Assembly (NCBI GenBank): GCA_033064195.1
Contig: JARBJD010000247.1
Location: 1-64,000 of the forward strand
Source: Blattamonas nauphoetae
Lineage: Eukaryota > Preaxostyla > Oxymonadida
Direction: 5' to 3'
DNA length: 64,000 nt
The notes beneath the pieces are model-generated. The model did not search any database. It had not been told where the DNA came from and saw only the letters and a program-made list of their open reading frames with translations. Made by a program: the position numbers and the translations under genes. Below are positions 10,496 through 22,600 of this stretch, piece by piece (position 1 is the first letter of the stretch; each line of letters starts with the position of its first letter).

Positions 10496-11095
10496 GTGCT
10501 GTCACAAAAGCGCCGGTTTTCAATAAACCGCCTAAAATCGAGATTTTTTCTGGGAAATGTTGTTTTGGTGAGAAAATAATCCTGAAAAAATTTTGGAGCT
10601 AAAGACCCATTATTGGGCTCTGTAGCTTCATGCAGTCAAATGCACACATTTTTTTCAACTTTTCGACGTCATATCTCCACAACCAGCCATCCGTTTTGAA
10701 CCAAAGAAAGTGCATTATATTCGTAAAGATCTCGAGAAAATGTGCTCAAAAAAGAAAGACTTGTTTTTCTTAGAAAATTGTGTTGAGAAAATATGGGTTG
10801 TTTTTGGTATTTTCCCTGAAACCCAGATTTTTTTTCAAAATTTTGCCAAAATGTTAGAATCATCAAAAAAAGGATCTGGATAAAATTTCATCAAAATTGG
10901 TTCACGGGTTGTGGAGATATGACGTCGAAAAGTTGAAAAAAATGTGTGTATTTTACTGCATGAAGCTACAGAGCCCAATAATGGGTCTTTAGCTCCAAAA
11001 TTTTTTCAGGATTATTTTCTCACCAAAACAACATTTCCCAGAAAAAATCTCGATTTTAGGCGGTTTATTGAAAACCGGCGCTTTTGTGACAGCAC
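10496..11095. mobile_element. Foldback MITE, 600 bp, about 190-bp inverted repeats, TA-flanked
   Basis: The two ends are inverted copies of each other for about 190 bp, starting GTGCTGTCACAAAAGCGCCG, with only two mismatches seen by eye. A TA dinucleotide flanks each end (10494-10495 and 11096-11097), as expected for the Tc1/mariner superfamily. There is no transposase. The inner part holds the segment CTCCACAACCAGCCATCCG, shared with other MITEs in the window. The near-perfect arms imply a young copy. Confidence 0.85.
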
Positions 11096-11518
11096 TATCA
11101 GTGCATTTTTCTTGTCGATCAAGAGTTCTTCTCATATCCAAAGAAGAGAACGAGGTCAAGAGGAGGATACGAACAAGAAGAAGGCAAACTGGTAGATAGT
11201 TGAGTGGACATATCACATGATCCTCAGGATTTCAAGCTTGTGTGATGAAGATGAGTACTATTCGCATTGATATTTGAGAAGAAGAGAAAGAAGAGAATAG
11301 AAAACAATGTAAGAGCAGACTACTGTCGTTATCTCCTAAAATAGTCTTTCAGTTAGACATGTTCAACGGTCAGATCGATCGAGCGATCCAAAGTCTAAAA
11401 GAGAGGAGAGTGATCATTAAGAGTAAAATAAATAGAAAAGATCATGCAGGGCATCTATGTAACTCAGTCTCCGGAGACAAAAGAGACAAATAGCAGAGTT
11501 GAGGTGCGTTTGAGAAAA
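11096..11518. repeat. Diverged duplicate of 26.03-26.41 kb
   Basis: A/G-rich stretch with patchy similarity to the DNA upstream of the second copy of the neighbouring repeat, for example AAGAGAATAGAAAACAATGT here and a related string near 26190. This suggests that the duplicated block is longer than the 0.44-kb unit that follows. No gene seen. Confidence 0.4.
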
Positions 11519-11955
11519 ATGATGGTTTGATAGGACAGATCGGGCCACCATAGGACATGATAGGACAGGACAGGACAATTGTCCTCCCTCGATTTTATTG
11601 CGAAATTGTGACGCAAGTATTGTGAATGTCTCAAAAAGCTTTCATGTCCTATGGTTTGAGCCCGATTTAGGATTGTCCTATGATTGTCCTATGGTGGGCT
11701 GATCGACCGCTTTTGGACAACTTTCCTGATTTTCATCAAAATAGTGTGAAAAAACAGTATTGAAATGATTTTGAAATGGACAACGTGCATAATTCTCTCA
11801 TCTTTCTCCTCATTTTTCATTTTCGCTCTTCACTGTCAGGCGAAGCAGGAGACTGGTTCAATTCCTATCATCAGCACTTTTATCCAAATTGTCCTCCTCT
11901 TTTTGGCTGTCCTGTAGGACAGGACAGGAAGGACATGCGGACCCAAGCCAACTAT
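11519..11955. repeat. GGACA-rich dispersed repeat, copy 1
   Basis: This unit begins ATGATGGTTTGATAGGACAG and ends GACATGCGGACCCAAGCC. It includes an inner inverted pair, CCACCATAGGACA on the left and TGTCCTATGGTGG on the right. A second copy lies at 26.41-28.82 kb, split by a hAT element. Both copies keep the string CCAAATTGTCCTCCTCTTTT and a run of GGACA. A MITE is likely but its ends are not defined. Confidence 0.7.
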
Positions 11956-12200
11956 CATTTGTTGATTTATCACTATTTACGGATGATCTTTCTGATTCAC
12001 CCATTGCCCGGTTTTATGAACCACTCTGGCGCCCAAATAGGAGACCGGTCGCTGGACTGGACGATGCCACCTCGACTGGACGGTGCTTAACAGGCCAATG
12101 ATATTGATAAAAAAACCGCCAGGGAAGAGAGAGAAAAAGCTCGAAAAATTCCTGATCAACCCGAAACCCTCACCCATAATATGGGTCAATATTTTTGATA

Positions 12201-12794
12201 GTGGCGTCACCAATCGGTGTCCTGTCATCAATCGGTGCTTTTTTCTGGACTTATCACTTTTAATCAAACTAAGACAAAAATAAAATTTTTGAAGTTTTCT
12301 CCGGCTCGATCCCGAGAAAACCTCAAAATACCTATAACGTTACGAAAGCACACATTTTTCTTAACTTTTTTCCCTCATTTCTCCACAACTAGCCATCCGT
12401 TTTGAATCAAATAAAAGGCATTGTGATCGTATAGATCTCGACAAATGGTGCTCAAAAAATAAACCGATTATTTTCCTAAGAAGTTTTTGTCGAGAAAAAT
12501 ATGGGTTTTTTTCTATCTTCCCATATACCCAGAATTTTGTCTCCGAATTTTTTTCAAAATGTTCGTTTCCCCAAAAAAACGTTTCTGTGAAAAATTTCAT
12601 CAAAATCGGTACATTGGTTGTTGAGATATTGCCAAAACGATTTTTTTCAACGGGCAAAAGGGGGTATTTTGAGGTTTTCTCGGGATTGCGTGGGAGTATA
12701 ATTCTAAAAATTTATTTTTTTCTTAGTTTGATCCATCGTGATTTTTCAAGAAAAAAGCACCGATTGGTGACAGGACACCGATTGGTGACGCCAC
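12201..12794. mobile_element. TA-flanked MITE, family GTGGCGTCACC, copy 1
   Basis: The inverted ends start GTGGCGTCACCAATCGGTGT and are flanked by TA (12199-12200, 12795-12796). Length is 594 bp. The ends carry the tandem phrase GGTGTCCTGTCA..CAATCGGTGC and then TTAGTTTGA-type strings, and the inner arms share CTCCACAACTAGCCATCCG with the other MITEs. No coding sequence. Confidence 0.85.
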
Positions 12795-12796
12795 TA

Positions 12797-13161
12797 TGAC
12801 ATCATCGATCGCAATGGAAAAAGTTCGAGCGACATTTCGATTTTCAAATATCGTTTTATCCTTCACACCTTCACATTGATTGCATTTCTAAATGGAGATT
12901 CCAGACGTTCTGACCTCCAAAGTCGTTCTGTCAATGAACGTGGTGTGATCAAACCATAATCGTGCGTTTTTGTCTATCTTCTCTGATTGAATCGTTTTTT
13001 TTCGATTTTGCTGCCTGTGAAATATATCGTTGTCACGAATGAAAGAGTTTTCAATAAATGTTGTTCATGATTGTTCATCTACTTCGTCATTTCAAATCAA
13101 TCCGTTTCAATGATGCAAAAGACAACGTATTCTGGAACTATGTGCACAGTTTCAGTAAAAA
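12797..13161. other. Intergenic stretch
   Basis: A/T-rich spacer between a MITE and the start of the next gene remnant. Nothing recognisable. Confidence 0.3.
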
Positions 13162-14760
13162 ATGGTTCATGGAACCAATACAGTGAAATGGATTAAAGAT
13201 GAATATGTGTTCTTCGACGCCTGGAGTGCTTATGTGCCCTCGCCGTTGTTTTCGGAAGCACGCATGTTGCCGGAGCAATTATCGAAAAGCTGTCGCCTCT
13301 GCGCGTCTCTCGAAACTGCATTGGACGCTGTTCTGGCCGCTCTCCGCGGTCCGTCGGTGGATGGCACAGAAAAACAGGAATTTGGGAACTTTGGATTGCC
13401 TCTGCTGTTGTCGTTTGGTCTGCTGTCCCCTTCTCCACCGCCGAACGTGGTGTCGCTGTTTGACGAGCTGGTTCTGCCGTTTCTGTCCTCTTTCCGATCG
13501 ATGCTGTCATTCTTCCACTCGTCGCTCGCTCTCTTCTCGCCGAACATGCCGTCGCTGGTATTCCCTGCTCTGCACTCGCTGAGCCGTCTGCACGCCACTG
13601 CTAGGTGTTGTGCATGGGGTTCTGGCGACGCCCTCGGAAACGCTGTTGCAGATGAACTTTCTGCTGTTCTGGTCTGAACTGCAGACGGCACTGAGCAGTT
13701 TCGCTTCGTCGATCGAGCAAGACGCGTCGCTTCATGTTTCGCAGCCTCTTTCGGAGTTGGTGGAGGAGTGGGTTGTGGAGGAAGGCCTGCGTGCGATGTG
13801 TGCGTTGGAGCTGTTTCACTGTGTGTTGGCGTTGGACGGAGACAAACAGTCGGAGCTGTCGAAACTGCTGCACACCGACTCGATCTGCACGGAGTTCATT
13901 TTGCTGGCGAATCAGCTGGTGACTTCACTGCGCACGTTCTTCGAAGCTGACCGCTCTGTCGCCCCCACTCGCCACACCCGCCCTTCCTCGCTAACTTCCG
14001 AAGCCCCCGCACGCAGCCGCACTGCTTGTCGATTGGATTGGGACAGGCTGTTTCAGACGAATGTTGTTCTTTCGGAAGGAGGAGCTACGATTGTTCGGAT
14101 TGAGTTTGGGACGCTTCTCCAAACACTCTGCTGGTTTGTTCATCTGTCGCTGGTGAAGCTGGACGCTCTGATGCAGCTGCTTCATCTGACGCTGTCGTCG
14201 TTCATCCCACACCCTCTCGCAAATCTGGTGCCCACATTCGCACCTGAGCACGAGCCTCGCCAGATCGGGCCGAAGATCCGGCACTTCCTTCTGTCGCCGT
14301 GGGTGGAGACAGGGCGGAGTGGAGAAGGGTTGGTAGGGGCTGAGGGGCGGGCGTTCCCGCTGAGTCTGAGTGTGGAAGTGTCGATGACTGCGATTGTGTT
14401 GATTCTGATTCACAAAATTCACCGAAAACCTTCGAACCAGCGATTCTGGGCACGGCTCTGCCTTTGCTGTTGTCGTAGCGTCTGTTGTCGCCGGCTCGGA
14501 TTCTGCGCTCGCTGCTTGGGACGTTCGACGATAAGTGGAGGACAATCGAGTCGATTTTCATTTCTGTGTGGACGTTGTTGCTCACAGTGATTGGAGGAGT
14601 GAGTTCAGCAGAAAAGAAGAAACTGATGAGAATGATCGTGTCGACAGGGCTGTTGGAGATGTTTGGAGAATACATCAATCGCTTCTGGATGACACAGATT
14701 AAAGGCGAAGTCCTTCGCATTGTCCCAATACTCCAGCGTCGTGTTCTCGTCGAAATGTGA
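13162..14760 (+). pseudogene. Decayed gene for a leucine-rich helical protein
   Basis: Three G/C-rich plus-strand blocks read as one gene: 13162-13600 (from ATG, MVHGTNTVKWIKDEY), about 13610-14440 (VLATPSETLLQMNFLLFW), and about 14445-14757 (LLSPARILRSLLGTFDDKW). The product is rich in Leu, Ala and Ser with amphipathic helix spacing, suggesting an alpha-solenoid or all-helical protein of about 500 residues. The phase changes near 13600 and near 14440. An in-frame TAG stands near 14479 between two copies of CTGTTGTCG. A short intron is possible at the first junction (GTCTGC to GCTAG) but would be only 19 nt. Family not recognised; a pseudogene is more likely than an undetected intron set. Confidence 0.45.
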
Positions 14761-14774
14761 GTCTTCAAAGAAAA

Positions 14775-15620
14775 TCAGGTCTGGCTGATTGAAGTTGTGT
14801 GTGCCGCCTCTTTCAGCGGCTGTGTTCTTCCGAAAGATGCATCGGTGGAAGTGTGGTCGGAATAATGCGTTGAGATGCACCCTCCCTTCGTCCCTGCCTT
14901 GTTGTTTTCGAAAAGCGAGTCGAAGGCACGGAGGACGTGAAACGTTCCACTATTACTAAAAACAACACCGCTCCCAGAAAATGTCTGATCGGAGAACTGG
15001 CAGTTGGAGACTTGAATGAAGGCAATTGAATCAGCTGCTTGAAATGTCCGAGTTCGCGAGGATCCATCCAGCGATGTGAGTTCGGAGTTCGAATCATCTG
15101 TGCTCACAGTATGATGAGTGATGATCTGGTGTTCGCTGTCGGGAAGAGTGGTGGCTTTGTCATACGAGATATTGGACGAACCAATGACGAGGCGAGGATT
15201 GGGGTTCAGATTTTCTCGAATGTCCATCAGAAAAACATGATCTTTTGTGTAGTTGATTGCGAACGTGGTGCGTGTGGTGGACCACAATTGGCGATGCCAG
15301 CTGGCCCAGTCGGAGAACAGAGTCCGAAAATGACACACAGGATGTCTCCACAATCGCACATCGCGACGGCGAGGACAGTGTCGGAGAGAGGGGATGGCCA
15401 GCTTTTGCGTTCGTGCAACCAAGAGACTCCACATCGAAAATCAGAGCGTCAAGCGAAAGCGTTGAGTTCACAATATTAAAAAGGCAGTTCTGATGAGTCC
15501 TGAGCCGAGAAACTTCACTTGAGATGGGTTGCTCTCTGTTGAGTCGCACGAGTGTTGACTTCGTGATTGATGTTCTTGTTTCTCCCTTCAGTGTGAGGTC
15601 CACAGATTCAAAATGTTGGA
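14775..15620 (-). pseudogene. Beta-helix (pectin-lyase-like) surface protein remnant
   Basis: The minus strand encodes segments such as IQVSNCQFSDQTFSGSGVVF and FDSLFENNKAGTKGGCIS, with the regular Asn, Ser and Gly turns of a right-handed parallel beta-helix. A second block upstream (STLVRLNREQ, then SLDALIFDVESLG) is of the same type but in another phase, with the change near 15250-15300. Such repeats occur in large secreted or membrane-anchored surface proteins of several protist groups. No signal peptide or anchor is present, so only an inner part survives. Confidence 0.5.
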
Positions 15621-15639
15621 AGCACATCCGTACTGCTTG

Positions 15640-18600
15640 TTCTCGAGTCTGATGATAGGTTGCGAATCATGCCCGTGTCTCGGCCTCCTTGATTCCTGCC
15701 AGAACCCGAAGAGAAAGATATTGACGGATAGTAGGGGAGGAAATGAACTGCCGAAGGTGTTGCGTGCTGATGGGATGCGGCGAAATGCCCTTCTTCTGTC
15801 GATCAGCCCTCACAAAAGTGGCAATTGTTTCGATGTCGGCTGTGGAGAGGAGTGAGGCATCAAAGGGAAGAGCTGGATCGAAGTCCTTCCTCCCTTCCCA
15901 TCGACACACTTCGCAACGAACGAGTCCTGCTCGTCCAGAGACTCGCTGCGGGGAGTGCGGCGAAGGAGTCGTGCTGCCAGCGGGTGGAGATGCAGACGAG
16001 CCGCGGTTGCCAGGCGTGGTCGGTGTCTGGTCAGCCCGATCGCGTGTCGACTATTTCCAGTTTTTGACGAGTTCTTCGGTGTTGACCAGAATCTGCTCTG
16101 GTTCAGATAAGACAGCGACCGCAGCGACGAGAGCGACAGCGCGTTCGTCAGCCTCACGAAGTGCTGAATCTGCGGCGAAATCGGCGGGTTGGCAGGAATA
16201 TCACCACCGTTTCTCTTGGAGGGGGACAACAAAGAGCGACGAAGAGATCGAGTTTTGGAGGAGGTCCGTTTGGTTCTGAAAGAAGAGGGGGTGTCCCGAA
16301 TGCGTGGGTGGATGAACAGATACTGGAGAGGGGAAAGAGACGGGACAATGGGTGGATCTGGCGCTGGAGATTCAGCAGGTAGACGAGATCTGAAAGAGAT
16401 GGGGATGGTTGTGATTGTTTGGTCGGAGAGACAGATGAAACTGGTTGAGGTGGGGTGGGGAGGGACTCTGTCGTCGAGAGAGACGTATTGTTGGGAGAAT
16501 CGTGAGAAATGATGGAGACGTTCATCGACGTGCCTTGTTCTTTATTGTTGGGAGATTCGTGATAGCCATTCGGTTTTTCTTGTTTTGATTGTATTTCGGG
16601 TGATGTTGACCTGAATTCCAGTAATTGACGTGCTCGTCCGCGAGTCACTGTGCGATGGAAATGGTGCAACAAGTCTGATAAACTACAGTTGAACAAACCG
16701 GCTTATTCTGAAAAATAGCCATCCACACGATGATCCAGGTCCCACAAACTTGTAATAAACACATTTTTCAACATCCGAATATATCGGACGAGATCCTCCC
16801 GAGTCAAGATCGTGTGGTAAACTGGCGGTTGTCCCGTCTGCTTCGTCGAGTATCTTCTGACCGTGTGGTTGACAATAAAGTTGTACGCGCTCAACGTGAA
16901 GAGCTTCATCGGAAGAATGGGTGGAGAGAGAGAGGGCTCGACTCTTTGTGAACAAGAACCCAGCCTTCGCAACTTTCGCATGTCTCAGCTGAAGCTGTGA
17001 AGAGGCGTCCATCCCAGTGCTGTTGTATGAACACAGCAGGTCTGGGTCGAGAAACTGGTTTTTTGGGGAGATCGATGGGTAGATGCAGAACGGAATGAAA
17101 TGCGCGTCAGCTACCGGGATCTTCGCGTTGATGTAATTCCTCAGAAGTGTGATTCTGTGGAAGGGAGGTCAGGATCAACTCAAGAAGGGAAGAGTTCAGA
17201 GTGTGGTCTGACAGACGGTGCATCAGAAAAGTGGCGATGAGGAGGAAGAACAGATTTGTTGAGGCGAATGAGGAGTGGTCGAGGAGAGCATGCTGGAGGA
17301 ATGACGAAGGGTTGCATTGGTCTTGCAAAGAAAGAGGTGGATGAGAGTCCAATCCCGAAAAGGAGGGAAGTGTCGTGTTTGGCCGATTATTTGAGGAAAG
17401 AATGGAGTCAAGAATGTGTTGGAGGAATGGAGGGTCATTCGAAGGAAGCGGAGGGTGAGTAAACCCGAGTTGGAGAAGAAAGAGAGAACCTGCTGATGAC
17501 TTGTGACGACCAAATGGTATGTTTGTACACGGAGTTGCTGGAGGGGGATAGACGAAAATAGAAGTGTTGGCACCTATTCATTTTCGACATCCATATCACT
17601 TGCTCGATGTTTCCCCGAGTTCAGACAAAGGTAGCAGTTGATATATGGAAACTGGGTGATCAGATCAAGCGAGGAAACTTCGCTGGAAGAAGAGGGAAGA
17701 CCGGTGAGCGAGAGAGTCAGAGCTTCTTGGAGGGTATACTTGTCGTAAGAAGGGATGTGAGTAATTTTGCTTGGTTCGAATTCAACGATGGGGTATCTGT
17801 TCGAAATTGATAAAGGCTTTCTGCCTGGCTTGTTGATGGGGACGACGACTCACGAATCAATTCAGTGACGAACCAGTGTGTGCGATATATCGTGAAGGAG
17901 GACAACAAAGACAGAGAAGTCCAATTCTTGATACGAAAGAACTCATTCAGCCAGTGATGATGGAAGACTATCACACTTCGAGAAGGTCCAGGAAAATGTA
18001 AGTGATATCATGAATCGTCATGTTGTTAACTGAGAGGAAGATCTCAGGGGGCAGATCCATCCACAATGGCTCCCACGCAAACATTCGCTTCTCGGACGTG
18101 CTCAGTTGGAATAAGATCGACCCAATGTGCTTCTCCAACGACACATACACCAGCTGTCCAGCCACGCCCTCGTCCTTCCCAATCCCACCTCTCTCCAACG
18201 AATCAGAAGCCCTCCTCGCTCGTCTCTCCCTCATCTCGTCCCCATAACCAAAATGATCTTCCACTAACAGTTGATCCTTCCACCCACACATCTTCCTGTC
18301 CAATTCAGAAGAGCATGTGGAGCGAGAATCGATCCTCACTCACAACCTCGAATCCGAACACACTCGACTCTACCGTATCAACCAACGTGGTCATATGGCA
18401 ATATCAGACATGCGAAGACCTGGAAGAAACGGTGATTGAACAAAGATTTCACAGGAAGGAACCCAAAGTGGAGTGAGGTAGAATGTCGATATCGTCGAGA
18501 AACACAAAGATGTAACCAAAAAAACAACGGTTTGTATCTTCTACCCCTGCACATTGATCCTTCCTGCTTGTTTTCCTTCCAGACTTTCTCTTCTCTCCCA

Positions 18601-18700
18601 GAATGTCCCGTTTGGTTTGTTTCCGTGGAAAAGGAGAATGATGAGGAGAGAATGATTGTGTATGTGATTTTTGAGAGATAAAATACTCACAATACTATCT
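15640..18700 (-). pseudogene. Decayed large host gene, several blocks, family unknown
   Basis: Several minus-strand blocks look once-coding and share G/C-rich composition. These are 17971-18339 (LVYVSLEKHIGSILFQLSTS, then FAWEPLWMDLPPEIFLSV), 17717-17974 (WLNEFFRIKNWTSLSLLSSF), 17107-17352 (NLFFLLIATFLMHRLSDHTL), and 16703-16981 (PMKLFTLSAYNFIVNHTVRR). Between the first two, the phase changes at a GTGTG dinucleotide repeat near 17972, which looks like a slipped repeat. Long helical stretches without membrane signatures suggest a large cytosolic scaffold. I cannot name the family or fix the start. The DNA from 15640 to 16700 has only weak Ser/Pro-rich frames. Confidence 0.35.
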
Positions 18701-18966
18701 GCTGTTACAGTGATTGTTCGTTTGTTCACGTTTTTCTGATAAGAGTTGATTCTTCCTCACCTCAACTATTGGCAACTCAATATTTATTTCCTGTCTGGAA
18801 AAAAACACTGAAATACCAGAAATAATGAACAAGAAGGACATAATCGTTTGGGGAGGGCAGAAAAGAGAGGAATGAAAGCAGAAAGCCTTGGCTGTTAACA
18901 GAACAAGTTAAATATATCAAAATAAAGACATTCCAACATCGTTGTCAATGTCCTTCAACGCAATCA

Positions 18967-19572
18967 CTACAAGAAGGCATTTTCAAGGAAATGTACGATT
19001 CCCTTGTACGAGTCAGTGAGAGTCGATTTCTCTCTTATAATGAACTTATGATTTGTCTTGGTGTCGGTGAAAATGGCATACCAAACAACCAACTCGTCTT
19101 GTAGTTCAGACAATGCTGATAGCACATTCTGTGGCAGTGATGTCTCGGTCACAATTGATCTTGGCTGGCGGTTGTTTAGAGAAATGGTTGAGGAGAGAAG
19201 AGGGATGGGTATGATATTGTTTTGGTGAAGACCGTGATGATGAACATGAAAGGGGAATTGAGGAGGATGAGACGAAGCAAACACCGCTGGGTCCTGGAGC
19301 GAAGAGTAAGGATTGAACAGCCGAAAGAGGGAGATAATTGGAGGTATAGAGAAGATATGAGAGGCAGAGACATAACTGAACTCAATTTGGAAGGGTTGTA
19401 GTTGTTGTTGAATGGTATTGAGATCGTTGGGTGGTTGAACGTGACCTAGATCAGAATCATCAAAGTTGACTATCTCGAATGGAACATCTTCAGCATGTGT
19501 TTCAATAATGGTTTGCTCAGTGGGAATATCAAGGCCGGCTTGGGAAATTGTGGGCGAACACGACTGAGCCAT
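18967..19572 (-). CDS. Hypothetical protein, 201 aa
   Basis: Complete frame from ATG (MAQSCSPTISQAG) to a stop, ending ENAFL. The N-terminal third is acidic (EDVPFEIVNFDDSDLG), the middle is Pro/His/Phe-rich, and the C-terminal part (LQDELVVWYAIFTDTKTNHK) looks folded. No signal peptide or clear membrane segment. It ends about 50 bp from the terminus of the 3.7-kb element to its right, so its promoter region may have been displaced by that insertion. Family not recognised. A first exon of a larger gene is possible. Confidence 0.45.
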   Translation of the reverse strand: MAQSCSPTISQAGLDIPTEQTIIETHAEDVPFEIVNFDDSDLGHVQPPNDLNTIQQQLQPFQIEFSYVSASHIFSIPPIISLFRLFNPYSSLQDPAVFASSHPPQFPFHVHHHGLHQNNIIPIPLLSSTISLNNRQPRSIVTETSLPQNVLSALSELQDELVVWYAIFTDTKTNHKFIIREKSTLTDSYKGIVHFLENAFL

Positions 19573-19618
19573 CGGGGAACTGATCCCAGGAGATGAAGGT
19601 GGAATAATATGTTCAATT

Positions 19619-22600
19619 GGGCTTTGCTAAATGTACGACTAAATTGCTAAATGTACGAATGGAGCTCGATGGTTCAAATCCCTTCGTGACTATTTTTGTT
19701 TTCACCTGTTTTTTCCAATATATTACTTTTATCGTTGGTAGCTGTTTTTTGAAGGGATAAGGCAAAATTGTGACGTGTTCATGAGAAATGAATGATCTTG
19801 CCCACTATCCCATTCATTATCGTTCACTCGAATAACGGAGGGTAGATAACTCAATTAAGAACTGAATTCCTTGCTTATTGGGCCTTTTCTATTTCCTTCT
19901 CACATTTTAATCTCTGTAGAGTTCCTCAGGATCAACTTTCACAGGATCACGATCGTGATCGCAGTGTATGGTGAAACAATTGCTTGCAGAGACCCGAACC
20001 ATCTCCATCTCACTAACAGATAGTTTATTTCTCGATTTCATCACACTTTCTCCTTCCTTCTTTGTGCAATCTTGTTCTGCATTCTCTTCAAAACACTTCT
20101 GGATCTCTCATTCTTTCTTGTCGTTGGTCGCTGCCTCCACAACCCCTCTGACACCCTTTCCATCGACACTTTTCTTCTCACTCGAACATCGCCAGATCTT
20201 GGCTGATCGGCACAGTTGGTCCCAACATACTCCCGCAATGAAGGTTCTGGTCTCCACAGTGCTCGCCTTGCGATGTCACTCACTTCAGCATCTCAACAAT
20301 CACATTCCTTCTTCATTTGGATCTCTTTCGTCGTCATGTCATCGACTCGCCCAGCACGCGCCACTCATTCGGCACGCTCAAATCTAGGCTGTCCCACACG
20401 CTCTGCATCAGCAGGCACACACTCGTACCGAGCTGGCATACGTCTTCAGAGCGGACACAATTCGACTTGGGATCGGGGTGGTAGCGAGTGATGTGTCTTC
20501 TTCTCCAGCTGCGGCTGAAGTGCTCACAATCAGTGGCAGCAGCTCCATCAAGCTGATCATGTATTGCGGCCTCTTTCTGTCCCTCCGCACCGCAATCTGT
20601 TCCTTCGATCCTCGCTACAGGCCTATCTCATCCAATGCCGCGTCGTCATACACGTTCAGCATGCTCTCCTTCAAAACAGACATTTGAAGGATGCTGAGCA
20701 CACCTGCATCGATCTCCGAGGCTGCTACGCGCCAGTCTTCGGTGCCGTCGTCGAGGGACAGATGGAACACATTCACCACAGCCAGCCACACGCGCATCAG
20801 CTCCTCACCCACCGACAAAGATGGATGCAGTCGAAGAGCACTGTGAGGCCTCCGCAGATAACGGCAATGGCAAGGAGAGAGGGAGAGGGTGATGCGCCCA
20901 GTTTGTGCAGGTTGTCCAGGCAGAGCGTAGCATTTCCGAAGAACGTGGCGAAGGAGTTGATGAGGTGTGTGGTGGTGATGGAATGGGGAAGGGAGTGCTT
21001 GCTTTCCTCGTCCACACTCCATTCTTCCTGCAGACTGTTTGTTTGCTGTTGAGCTTTGGACAGCTGGACTCACATCGACTGCAGACACTGGTTGGCGTTC
21101 TCCCCATCTTGAGTACTGTCGCCGAAAATGCCACACACACAAGCCGTTTCTTAATCAACATCGCGACCAGCCCGACTCGTTGTCCCGTTCTGACATCCCA
21201 ACAGAAGTTGGATCATCTGTCTCCCTTTCCCCTCCGCAAACTTCCCAAGCATCATCCAAAGTCAGCCTTGTACTGTCGATGTCCTTTTGGATGAACTGGC
21301 ACGCTGTCGAAATGAGAAGTGACTGGACACTCTTTGAATGAGAGTGAGTATGGAGAGAATGGCCGGGAGAGGGAAGGAGAGCGAAATGTCGATGAGGGGA
21401 GGAGTGAGGAGAGGTGGAGAGACAGGGAAGGCAGAATCAGAACAGAAACGAAAAGAAAAGGAAGTTTGAAAGCGGAAGGAAGGAGCAGAGAGAAGAAGAC
21501 AAGAAGATGAAGAATGTGTGAGGAAGAAAGAACAGGAGAAACACCAGCGCAAGGAGGAGCGAATGAAAAGCGAGGAAGAAGAACGACCACGAAAAGAGGA
21601 GAGAGAAGAAGAGATAAGAAAGGAGCAGGAACGAGGGAGGAGAGAGGAAGAGGAACAATTGAGAGTGATCGCAAAAGGGAAACAGGAAGCAGTGGAGAAA
21701 CACAGGTGGGAGGAAGAAAGACAGGAGAGAGCACGTTTGAAAGAGTAAGAGAGGATGAAGGATGAAGAGCAACAGAAGCAGAAACTGGAGATGGAGCGAC
21801 GATCGAAAGAGGAAAGTGGAAGCAAGGTTGAAGGAGGAGAGAGCATCAACTGATCAAAAACAATTGGTTGAGGAACGAAGGGTGAATGAAAACAAACTGA
21901 AAGTGGACGAAGCACGAAGGCACGAGGAGGAGAGAAGGAAGGAAGGAAGAAGAACGATTCGCTGAAGAGGCCAATCGACGAAAGTGGGACGAAAAGGAAG
22001 AGGAAGAGAGAAGGAGAAAGAAAGAAGAATGGAGACAAGATGTTCAGCTGAAGGAGGAAGACCTCAGAAAGGCCAATGCCAGACAGAGAACAAATGCACA
22101 AGAGAAGACTGCTGTGGAGGCTGTCCTACATCACACCTCACACGATCGAACGGACACAGCCAGATGGAGCGAGGATGAAGTCGATTCGGACATCGGTCCC
22201 GAGCCAAACTCTCACATTCCCATCCCCACATCGCCCATCGCAGAACACTCCCCTCTGAACAAGACTGACCACTCACACCATCGGCGAGCACTTCATCCAG
22301 CGACAGTTCCTCTCCCCTCTCCACCCAAACACGCGCCGGCTGCTCGTCTGAATCAGGAAACACGAAACAGGTCGCAATCAGCGCAGCCACGCTCGACAAG
22401 AATAAAAGAGGCAGGAAGGAGGAAGGAAGAGAACAGCCAAGATCGGAAGAGTGGGACATCCACTCCTCTCACAACCACCGTCACCCATTTCACCTCAGTC
22501 TGTCACTCGTCCATCGTATCGTCTCTCATCTGTGCTGCACGTGCGAGAGAAATCCACACTGGAGCACCAACAATCCAACACGTTCAGCTCTCACAGCAAA

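Noticed and set aside
21262-22101. Long hydrophobic Ser/Phe/Leu-rich frame on the minus strand, repeated at 55325-55858 on the plus strand
   Set aside because: It is the complement of Glu/Lys/Arg-rich coiled-coil DNA. Composition, not a membrane protein, explains it.
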